A stretch of 64,000 nt of DNA from DASUFE01 sp036274675 (GTDB taxonomy: Bacteria; Pseudomonadota; Gammaproteobacteria; HTCC5015), in NCBI GenBank assembly GCA_036274675.1, contig DASUFE010000058.1, positions 24,394 to 88,393 of the forward strand, written 5' to 3'. The notes beneath the pieces are model-generated. The model searched no databases and was not told the DNA's origin. It worked only from the letters and a program-made list of their open reading frames with translations. Shown here in pieces: positions 7,722 through 15,061 of this stretch. Made by a program: the position numbers and the translations under genes. Each line of letters begins with the position of its first letter. Positions within the stretch are counted from its first letter, which is position 1.

Positions 7722-8729
7722 CTATTTTGCAATCCGGGAACGGTATTTCTCGGCTTCCCAATTAAGCAACTGATGCACATCGCCTTTTGAAAGCGTGCAT
7801 AGCGCATCCGGGTCGTGCACCCTGGCCAATACGTCGCCGAAACATTTGAGCATGGAGATTTTGTTCTGATTTATGCCGGCGCTGATAAAGGTACCGTAAC
7901 CGGGAATAATGGCGTAATCCGGCAACCGCTCCGAGCGGCTGCAAAACCCGGCAAACTGTTCCGGGGTTTCAAACAAGCCGGGCTCCCCCCCCAGGAAAAC
8001 AACATGATCGGGATATAAAGCCCAGCGCGTAGAGATGATCTTGTGGCATACAGGATCGAACGCCAACCGTTGAACTGACTCATCCGCGGGCAGTTTATAG
8101 CCATGCTCCCGTATCTGCGCCGGCACTTCACTGGACGGTGAAAAGCGGAAATCCCGCGGCTTGACCGCCAGCCTTTTACCCAGCTGGGCGTAGGTTTTCT
8201 CGACTTCGGCGAGGCTGTTTCCGGCGACAATTACACCATGGTTGGCGAGAAACACCGCCTCAGGCGGCGCGGCATGCCTCTGCTGAACGATATCATAAAC
8301 AGCGACGCCGAGTTCAGCGCCCGGCTTGCGGTACGCAACGAGCGCCCACTTGACCGATTGATCCAGGAGCCTGCCCAGCTGTTCCTCGCAATCGCATCTG
8401 ACCAGGTGCGCCAGAGCATCAACCGGATGAGTATGCACCACGATCTTCTGCGGCATGATCGCATGCAGCACCGTCTCGATGGAGGGCCGTAACCCCGATT
8501 GATCGACCACCGGCGGCACGGCGCCAAAGCGGCCCTGTGCAAGTTGGGCCCTGAATTCCTTGAGATCCACGGCAACAAAGATGTTCTTCTTTTCCGCATC
8601 GGCAAGCCAGGCTCCCGAGGCCTTGACGTGCAGTTTGTCACCGTCCTTCCAGGAAACGTTGCCGCCCGCGCCCTGAACCAGGGACGGATCGCTGCCGATC
8701 CTGGCGCAATACCGATTTAAGGAATCCAT
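7722..8729 (-). CDS. Class II aldolase/adducin-family protein
   Basis: Zinc-dependent class II aldolase of 335 residues, related to fuculose- and rhamnulose-phosphate aldolases. Metal and substrate motifs are intact: GAGGNVSWK near the N-terminus (phosphate loop), VVHTHPVDALAHL (two metal His) and FLANHGVIVAG (third His region). The family is about 200-230 residues; this protein carries about 100 more at the C-terminus, including VVFLGGEPGLFETPEQFAGF. It begins 7 bases after the HAD gene, at the downstream end of a tightly coupled glycan operon. I infer a role in making or breaking a sugar-phosphate precursor; the substrate is unknown. Confidence 0.82.
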   Translation of the reverse strand: MDSLNRYCARIGSDPSLVQGAGGNVSWKDGDKLHVKASGAWLADAEKKNIFVAVDLKEFRAQLAQGRFGAVPPVVDQSGLRPSIETVLHAIMPQKIVVHTHPVDALAHLVRCDCEEQLGRLLDQSVKWALVAYRKPGAELGVAVYDIVQQRHAAPPEAVFLANHGVIVAGNSLAEVEKTYAQLGKRLAVKPRDFRFSPSSEVPAQIREHGYKLPADESVQRLAFDPVCHKIISTRWALYPDHVVFLGGEPGLFETPEQFAGFCSRSERLPDYAIIPGYGTFISAGINQNKISMLKCFGDVLARVHDPDALCTLSKGDVHQLLNWEAEKYRSRIAK

Positions 8730-8736
8730 GACTTTA

Positions 8737-9507
8737 TCAGGCCGCGTTGATGCCGGATTTGGACTTGCTGATGCCGCTGATCAGCTTGCGCAATTCCGAA
8801 AACTCGGAGAACACACAGTCCGGCGTATTCTCGCCCGTGCCGACGGCTACACCATCGTGAATCTTCTGCAAAGTGATGGCTCCGATCTTCTGCTTGGCGC
8901 CGCCGATATCATTGACCTCGTTGTCGCCGATCATCCAGATGTTGCTCCCCTTCGGGTTCATCTTCCGGATCGCGATCTGGAACGGGGCCTCATGCGGCTT
9001 GTCGTAGCCGGCTTCCTCGCTGGTGACGATAAAATCAAAATAATGGTCCAGGCCGAAATAAACGATTTTCCGGAACTGGATCTGCGCCGTCAGGTCCGTC
9101 ACGATGGCGGTCGGTATATCCAGCAGACGCAAATCGTCCAGCAGATCCTTAACGCCGTCGAACAGCTCCGCATGACTGAGGAAGGTGCGCCAATAGGTTT
9201 GCTCGAAATCCAGCGCCAGCAACACCTGAGAGCCGAGGCCGATGATTTCCAGCATTCGCTGCAGATATAGCAGCCGGTTATGGGAGCTCGCCGTATCTTT
9301 CAGCCGGCCTTTCACCTCATTCCTGGCCTGTGCAAACGCGAGATCGAATTGCTCCGGCGTGATGGCAAAAGTGCGCGTGACCTTCTCCCTGACAGCCTTC
9401 ATCGCCATCTTGTGCGCAGGATCGTAAGGATACAGCGTGTTATCCGTGTCGAAGAGAATCGCATCGGGTAACTTCTGAAATTGCTGCGGGTTGATAATCT
9501 TGATCAT
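8737..9507 (-). CDS. HAD-superfamily hydrolase
   Basis: Cytosolic HAD phosphatase-type protein of 256 residues. Motif I is FDTDNTLYPYD (nucleophile Asp and +2 Asp), motif II IVTDLTAQ, motif III the Lys in GYDKPHEAPF, and motif IV MIGDNEVNDIGGA. All catalytic residues are present, and a helical cap lies between motifs I and II, as in subfamily I. Its start overlaps the stop of the membrane-kinase gene by ATGA, and the aldolase follows after 7 bases. In context it is probably a sugar-phosphate phosphatase (inference). Confidence 0.88.
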   Translation of the reverse strand: MIKIINPQQFQKLPDAILFDTDNTLYPYDPAHKMAMKAVREKVTRTFAITPEQFDLAFAQARNEVKGRLKDTASSHNRLLYLQRMLEIIGLGSQVLLALDFEQTYWRTFLSHAELFDGVKDLLDDLRLLDIPTAIVTDLTAQIQFRKIVYFGLDHYFDFIVTSEEAGYDKPHEAPFQIAIRKMNPKGSNIWMIGDNEVNDIGGAKQKIGAITLQKIHDGVAVGTGENTPDCVFSEFSELRKLISGISKSKSGINAA

Positions 9508-11552
9508 ATGAGTCGTTTGCTTAAAGCCTGGTTAATGTGGGATAGGGCTGCCAATTGCATAAGTCCTTCGACCCCGTCTCTCCAGCGCGGAGTCAGATCC
9601 AGAAATTCTCTCATACCGGGAAACAGGCTGCGCGCCGCCAACGCAATATCGTCGCCCGTCGTTTCCCCTTCTATCACCAGTTCGACTTCCCGGCTTTCAT
9701 CGGCGATCGTCACATCCACATGCAGACCGCAGACGCCCACCAGCACCCTGACCAGGGACTGCTCATGGAATCCTTCACGGGAGCGGATACCGAGCTTGAA
9801 CCGCAGGGGGTTCCGCGCCGGATCCTTGAGCACGCGCGGATGGATAGGCTTGAGTGACAACAGCAGATCCGCATGCTCCGCCTGCGGGCGCACGAACTTC
9901 GCGGCGTCGACCTCGCGTTTTTCGAGCGAGGACATCACCTTGTCGATGCTGTGGCCCCGCTGGTGCACGTCGCGTTGAATCTTGAAATGTCGCCGCAAGC
10001 CTTCGTCGATATCGAGGTAGATCTTGAGATCGCAGCAGTTGCGCAGAATCGGCAGATGCAGCGAGTGCAGGCCGCTGGCGATGATAAACTCGTTGCTCTT
10101 GACCTTGACCGGATGGCTCATCCGCCCAGTGGCATGATCGTAGTGACGCGCATGAATGGATTTGCCGTCGGCGAGGTCGAGCAGATCCTCGGCGTAGCGT
10201 TCCAGGTCGTTGGCGTTGGGATTGAGATGGGTCATGACCTGCCACATGGGTTTATGACGATCCCAAAGATGGTAATCGTCGCCCGACAGCTGCACGACCG
10301 AGTGATTACCCAGAATATCTTTCAACGCGATCACCAGCGAATCCTTGCCGGCGGCCGAATCTCCGGCGATACCGATGACGAACGGTTTGCGCCGCAGGCG
10401 GAAATATTCGTTCTTGCTCACCGCCTCGCGCCAGATCCTCCAGATCAGCACGGCGCCGAATGCAAGAATGGCGGTATGCAGCAGATTGAGCCCTCTTTCA
10501 CCGAGGATATCGCCCAAAGCCAACGCCAGCCTGTTCGCTACATCGGTGCCGGCAACGAGCGGTTGCGACTCGCTCAGGAAATTCGACGCGATGTACAGCG
10601 CGGTGAATCCCGCAACCGACAATACTCCCGCCTGCCCGCCCTGCGCGATGTAATAGATCAGCAGTGGAGTCACCCAGATGAACCACCCCGGCGCCGCCGC
10701 CGTCAACAGCACCACCAGCAGGAATGCGATGCCCAGCAAAACATTAAACAATTCGAAGCTGATCCTGCCCATATGCCAGGCGATGTACAACATGAGCAGA
10801 TAAGCCATGGGAAGCAGATAGACCTTGAAGTCATCGCCTATAATGAGCGCGAACTTGTAGGTCTTGCTCATCTCGGGATTGCGGAACAGCATCTGCATGC
10901 CGGCATCCGACAATGCAAACGGCATGCACAGCAGCGCCAGCATAAGCGCCAGCCCCTTGATATAACCGGACAGCAGGGGCCGCAGCGCCGGATTGCGGAA
11001 CAGGTACATACAGAAGAACGGCAGCGCCAGCACCATGCTGAGCTTCGCCGACACCGCCGCGCCGCACAACGCCCCGGCATAAAACGGTTTCAGGTGACGG
11101 ATGCTGTACAAGGCGCCGCACAGTATCGCGACCGGTATCAGATCATTGAATCCCAGCCAGTAAGTCGCGAATAGAACGATCGGCGACAGCCAGTAGGTCG
11201 CCAGCAATACCCGGGGCCTGACGTCCAGCAATGCCTTCAATCCCCCCTGCAGCGCCACATCCGCGAACAACAAGGTCAAGCCGTATCCATAATAACCGTC
11301 GACGCCGAGCAGACCGCACAGGTATGTCATGGGAAGAAATATCAGCCACATCACATAACCGTAAGGAAAGGCGTACTCCGAGCCGCCCGACGCCAGCCAG
11401 GCATGCCATGGATCCAGAGTTAAATCCCCGGCAGTTACTTTCATGAACGGCACATACCACTCCAGCGCGGCCTGGGGCAGCACCAGCACCAGCATCAGCA
11501 GGCGGATCAGCAGGCCAGCGGCGAACAGCGGATCGTCAAACAGCTTTCTCAT
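9504..11552 (-). CDS. Polytopic membrane protein fused to a uridine-kinase/PRK-like kinase domain
   Basis: Unusual two-part protein of 682 residues from the ATG at 11550-11552, which overlaps the previous stop by ATGA. Residues 1 to about 375 form roughly ten membrane helices resembling a GT-C/mannosyltransferase-type integral membrane protein. Residues from about 385 form a complete P-loop kinase of the phosphoribulokinase/uridine kinase family: FVIGIAGDSAAGKDSL (Walker A), LSGDDYHLWDRHKPMW, FIIASGLHSLHLP, and the KIYLDIDEGLRRHFKIQRD and RDVHQRG lid region. A C-terminal extension of about 100 residues follows. The hydrophobic N-terminal half and cytosolic kinase half are one uninterrupted frame. 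Its task may be to couple phosphorylation of a sugar or polyprenol to transfer or transport (inference). Confidence 0.82.
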   Translation of the reverse strand: MRKLFDDPLFAAGLLIRLLMLVLVLPQAALEWYVPFMKVTAGDLTLDPWHAWLASGGSEYAFPYGYVMWLIFLPMTYLCGLLGVDGYYGYGLTLLFADVALQGGLKALLDVRPRVLLATYWLSPIVLFATYWLGFNDLIPVAILCGALYSIRHLKPFYAGALCGAAVSAKLSMVLALPFFCMYLFRNPALRPLLSGYIKGLALMLALLCMPFALSDAGMQMLFRNPEMSKTYKFALIIGDDFKVYLLPMAYLLMLYIAWHMGRISFELFNVLLGIAFLLVVLLTAAAPGWFIWVTPLLIYYIAQGGQAGVLSVAGFTALYIASNFLSESQPLVAGTDVANRLALALGDILGERGLNLLHTAILAFGAVLIWRIWREAVSKNEYFRLRRKPFVIGIAGDSAAGKDSLVIALKDILGNHSVVQLSGDDYHLWDRHKPMWQVMTHLNPNANDLERYAEDLLDLADGKSIHARHYDHATGRMSHPVKVKSNEFIIASGLHSLHLPILRNCCDLKIYLDIDEGLRRHFKIQRDVHQRGHSIDKVMSSLEKREVDAAKFVRPQAEHADLLLSLKPIHPRVLKDPARNPLRFKLGIRSREGFHEQSLVRVLVGVCGLHVDVTIADESREVELVIEGETTGDDIALAARSLFPGMREFLDLTPRWRDGVEGLMQLAALSHINQALSKRLI

Positions 11553-12151
11553 GCCGCATCCAGGCTCTTCCAAAGAGCAGGCTGTTTGGTGCAAACGGCG
11601 TCGGCGCCGATCCCGCGTTCCTTCAATAATGCATGCAGCAGCGGGATCTCGGCCTGTGCGTCCCGGCCCTGGAGCTCAGGGGATACAAGGCATAACTTGA
11701 ATCCGGCGGACTTGAGGCGGGCGGAATCCTCGTGCTGCAGCGGAAAGCGGGTGAAGCAATCCACCCACACCCAGTCGACCTTGCCAGCCAGATTCAGCGC
11801 CGTCTCGATCGATTCGTATTCGGATACGCGCACCGCGCAGCGCCGCTCCCCCAGTCGAGACCACTTCACCAGGAAAGGGAAGGACTGGTCCAGGAAGAAA
11901 TAATCGTCGATGCCGTGTTGCTTCATCAGCTCTATCAAGCGCGCCTCGAGTCCCTCTTCTTTCACGTTCAGGATCAGCGTGCCATGGCGGTACTCGCCGA
12001 GCCAAGCCTCGAAAGATTCGCCCTTTACAAAAGGATCGTGATGAATCACCAGGTCACCGGCGTAGCTGCGTATATCGACCTCGACGCCGTACTCCCGCGG
12101 CGAGGAACGCAAATCGGCCAAGGTGTTTTTCCGGTGCGCGATCAGTTTCAT
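11549..12151 (-). CDS. Glycerophosphodiester-phosphodiesterase-like (PI-PLC-like TIM barrel) protein
   Basis: Protein of 200 residues from MKLIAHRKNTLADL. The start HR, the GVEVDIR acidic segment and LVIHHDPFVKG correspond to the GDPD pattern of His-Arg, Glu-x-Asp and the second catalytic His (usually HD). It is shorter than typical GDPD (about 240-300 residues) and has no signal peptide, so it is probably cytosolic. Both ends are ATGA overlaps with neighbours, so it is a fixed member of the glycan operon. Possible roles are cleavage of a glycerol-phosphodiester or a related sugar phosphodiester; substrate unknown. Confidence 0.75.
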   Translation of the reverse strand: MKLIAHRKNTLADLRSSPREYGVEVDIRSYAGDLVIHHDPFVKGESFEAWLGEYRHGTLILNVKEEGLEARLIELMKQHGIDDYFFLDQSFPFLVKWSRLGERRCAVRVSEYESIETALNLAGKVDWVWVDCFTRFPLQHEDSARLKSAGFKLCLVSPELQGRDAQAEIPLLHALLKERGIGADAVCTKQPALWKSLDAA

Positions 12152-12846
12152 TGTTTTATCGACTTGCGGAGCTGGAGACTGAAATCGACGGTTCTGCGGA
12201 TGAATTTCCGCTTGGCCGCCCAGTTGACATTCCAATGGGAAACCCCGTGCGCCCGTTCGCCGAAGCGCACGGGAAACCTGTGTATCCCGAGTCCGGCCTG
12301 CCGCGCCTGATAATAGGCATACAGATCCAGCGCGAAATCGTGCGGAGCATTCTTCCAGGTCTGGAAAAACCGGCGGCTGAACATGGTCGGTTGCGCGTTG
12401 ATATCCCACATCGGTTTGCCGAGTAATAAAGTTTCAAAAGCGCTCATGCCGACGGTGAAGAACACGTCCGCGGCGGGCCGGCCGAAACGACGGCCCTTGA
12501 CGAATATATCCGGGCCGTGCCGCTCGAACAGCCTGAGCCCGCGGACGGTATCCTGGGGATCCGTCTGCATATCGGCGTGAGTCCAGCCGAGAATTTCGCC
12601 CTTGCAGGCCTTAAGACCGCTCAAAATGCCGAAACCGTAACCCTGATTCACCTCGACGCGAACGCTTCTGCAGCCGGGATAACGGGGCAGGAACGTGCTC
12701 AATACGTCCGGCGTGGTATCGCTCGAGCCGTTATCGACCAGCACGACCTCGACATCGGGCAGCTTGACCACTTCTTTGCACCTTTCCAGCAGCAGCGGGA
12801 GATTGTCCGCTTCGTTGTAACAGGGTATGACCAGCGAGAATCTCAT
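12148..12846 (-). CDS. Family 2 glycosyltransferase (polyprenyl-phosphate sugar synthase-like)
   Basis: GT-A fold glycosyltransferase of 232 residues. It opens with FSLVIPCYNEADNLPLLLER and has VVLVDNGSSDTTPD for nucleotide binding and WTHADMQTDPQD in the DxD position. It lacks the C-terminal membrane helices of GtrB. The fold and its position directly before gtrA suggest it loads a sugar on a polyprenyl phosphate, which GtrA then flips. It overlaps gtrA upstream and the phosphodiesterase-like gene downstream, each by ATGA. Confidence 0.85.
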   Translation of the reverse strand: MRFSLVIPCYNEADNLPLLLERCKEVVKLPDVEVVLVDNGSSDTTPDVLSTFLPRYPGCRSVRVEVNQGYGFGILSGLKACKGEILGWTHADMQTDPQDTVRGLRLFERHGPDIFVKGRRFGRPAADVFFTVGMSAFETLLLGKPMWDINAQPTMFSRRFFQTWKNAPHDFALDLYAYYQARQAGLGIHRFPVRFGERAHGVSHWNVNWAAKRKFIRRTVDFSLQLRKSIKQ

Positions 12847-13247
12847 AGCGCCTCGTTTGCAATGTTAGCCCTGAAGACGAACAGCTTCATACCGATAAAA
12901 TTCAGCACGGCCGATACGCCAGTGGCGATCAGAAATGCGAGCTGCAAATCCCATGGCATTCCGGAGAATAGCCTGAGCATTACCGCATTGACCAGGACAT
13001 TCGCGCCCAAGGTCAGGGCATACAGCAGAATAAAGCGGTACCAGCTGCCGGCGGCGTGCGGATTGTTCCCGAACGTCCAGTGGCGGTTGGCAAAATAGGC
13101 GAACAGCGTACCCGCGATGAAACCGGCGGCCTTAGCGGAATCCACCGCGAGCAAACCGGACCACAATAAGCCGCGGTAGGACAGAAAATCGACCAGTACG
13201 GTCAGGGATCCGACGACCAGGAATACGGCCAGCTCACGGCGGATCAT
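12843..13247 (-). CDS. GtrA-family membrane protein, putative lipid-linked sugar flippase
   Basis: Small membrane protein of 134 residues with four predicted helices. MIRRELAVFLVVGSLTVLVD, FIAGTLFAYFANRHWTFG and the C-terminal FIGMKLFVF are the hallmark GtrA features (Asn-x-x-W/F-T-F). GtrA proteins are thought to flip undecaprenyl-phosphate-linked sugars to the periplasm. The start is set at 13245-13247 (MIRREL), which overlaps the nucleotidyltransferase stop by ATGA; a longer reading would lie inside that gene. Confidence 0.9.
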   Translation of the reverse strand: MIRRELAVFLVVGSLTVLVDFLSYRGLLWSGLLAVDSAKAAGFIAGTLFAYFANRHWTFGNNPHAAGSWYRFILLYALTLGANVLVNAVMLRLFSGMPWDLQLAFLIATGVSAVLNFIGMKLFVFRANIANEAL

Positions 13248-14911
13248 GCGCCACTCTCCGGAACGGCGGGGACAGTCGCCCGATAGCGTTGCTCCAGCGC
13301 GGCTCGCGCGGCCGGCGGAATGCGGGCATCCAGTTCGAGGCGATAGGGATGGCTCCGCCATTTATGGAAACACGATTGCCAGTATTCGAAGGTCCGCAGG
13401 TCGTTCGGGGTTCCCCAGGACAGATAACTGTCCACTTCAAAAACCCGGCACCGCAAACCGAGCTCGAGTGCGTCGTTGATGCAGGTGTCGATATAAAACT
13501 CGCCGTTGATCCGGCCGTTGCGCGCGATCATGCGTTCCACGCAGCGCCGGAAATCCCCGGCCCTGCGGAAGGTGAAAGTGCCGAGCACGATCGGATCGGT
13601 CTGCGGCGAAGACAGGGGCGTCTTGACGGATATCTTCCTTATGATGCCGTCCTTGCCGGCATCGATCCAGCCATACATCTGCGGATTGCGGGCGGCATTG
13701 GCGTGGCCGCGCACCGCCCAGACGATCACATCCGCGGCCGCGTCTTCATACAATGCCCTGAATTTTTCAGGGTCGTACAGCGCTCCGTTATCGCAGGCAC
13801 CGAATGTAACGGGGCCGTAATCCGCATCCCCGGTGACCGCGTCCAGCCCGAGCAACGCCGTGCAGGCCTGACCTTCAGTGACCTTGGGAACATTCACAAT
13901 ACGCGTACCCGGATATTCGGCGCGCAGAGTCTGTCCGATTTCGGCGAAGCCCGGCATATCCTCCCGCAACACGAAGGCATGCTGCTCCACGCGCGGCAGG
14001 TCGTTCGTACTCTGGATTACCATGGGCCGCCCGGATACGGGGATCAGCGGCTTGGTCGTCGTATAACCTTCATTCGCGAAACGCTGCCCCATGCCCGCCA
14101 TCGGCACGACGACGGCGCCCTGCGTATGCAAAGGCTCCTTCGCGGGAGCGCACAGACGGCGGAACGCATCCGACCAGTTGCGATACTCCGCGACGTCTTC
14201 GGGAGTGCCCCATTGCATGAAATGCTGTAAATCGTAAACGGCGATACGCGCCTGGTCGCGCAGCAGCGGCTTGTAAGTCAGGCTGACGTAAAATTCGTTG
14301 CCGACATTCAGATTCTGCTCCATGGTGGCGCGGAAGGCATCCAGCATGAGACCGCCGGAAACAAAATAATAGGTGCCGCTGGAAGCGTACTCGTTCATGC
14401 GGTTATTCGTATAGGGCTGCTTCTCCTGGATGTCCTGTACCCAGCCGCCCTGCTCGCGCATATAGGCGTAATTGGTCGTGCCGAGGCTATGCGGATGAAA
14501 GCCCTTGTAGGCCGGGATCGCGCCGTCGCAACCCGAACGTTTCACGAAATCACGGAAATGCCTCCAGTCCCAGTAACAGGTGAAATCGCAGTAATTGACA
14601 ACGGCGGGACGGGCAGGGTCGATCAGGGCGGCGACCTGACGGACCGCATGCACCGGCCCGAGCTTGTGCGAAGGAATGCCCACAACCCTTCCGGTCGGGC
14701 AGTACTCCTTCAGGACCGCCTCCATCCGGTAATCCGGATTCCGCAGGTGATCGTCATTGCAGATGAAAATAAAATCCGTTTCACCGGGAAACATGTCGAT
14801 GACATGGCAAATGATGGGCTTGCCGTCGATCGGAATCAACGGCTTGGGAACAGCGTAGCCGGCGCGGCGGAAGCGCTCGCCGAATCCTGACATGGGTACG
14901 ATAATCTGCAC
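13244..14911 (-). CDS. Tandem sugar nucleotidyltransferase (two NTP-transferase domains)
   Basis: One 555-residue chain contains two consecutive nucleotidyltransferase domains. The first begins IIVPMSGFGERFRRAGYAVP-KPLIPIDGKP (residues 1-33), the second VVVPMAGMGQRFANEGYTTT-KPLIPVSGRP (from about 265). Each keeps the glycine-rich loop and the Lys of KPLIP needed to bind an NTP and sugar-1-phosphate. Family enzymes (RfbA/GlmU-N type) normally have one such domain. It heads the ATGA-coupled gene string and presumably supplies one or two NDP-activated sugars or related alcohols to the GT2. Substrates cannot be told; a regulatory role for one domain is also possible. Confidence 0.85.
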   Translation of the reverse strand: MQIIVPMSGFGERFRRAGYAVPKPLIPIDGKPIICHVIDMFPGETDFIFICNDDHLRNPDYRMEAVLKEYCPTGRVVGIPSHKLGPVHAVRQVAALIDPARPAVVNYCDFTCYWDWRHFRDFVKRSGCDGAIPAYKGFHPHSLGTTNYAYMREQGGWVQDIQEKQPYTNNRMNEYASSGTYYFVSGGLMLDAFRATMEQNLNVGNEFYVSLTYKPLLRDQARIAVYDLQHFMQWGTPEDVAEYRNWSDAFRRLCAPAKEPLHTQGAVVVPMAGMGQRFANEGYTTTKPLIPVSGRPMVIQSTNDLPRVEQHAFVLREDMPGFAEIGQTLRAEYPGTRIVNVPKVTEGQACTALLGLDAVTGDADYGPVTFGACDNGALYDPEKFRALYEDAAADVIVWAVRGHANAARNPQMYGWIDAGKDGIIRKISVKTPLSSPQTDPIVLGTFTFRRAGDFRRCVERMIARNGRINGEFYIDTCINDALELGLRCRVFEVDSYLSWGTPNDLRTFEYWQSCFHKWRSHPYRLELDARIPPAARAALEQRYRATVPAVPESGA

Positions 14912-15061
14912 AGACGACCTATTAATTCTAATTTTAACGGCGATTCCGGGATAACTGGGCGCGGAAACAGAAGCTATAACAGAGCGACATTCTAGTCAGA
15001 AACGCCGGGAGTGTCATCCGAGGGGGCGGGCCTGGACCCGCTCCGGATCGGCCCGAGGATA

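Noticed and set aside
9873..11174. Open frame of 433 codons on the plus strand
   Set aside because: Antisense to the membrane-kinase gene; Gln/Arg/His-rich translation is the complement of hydrophobic codons.
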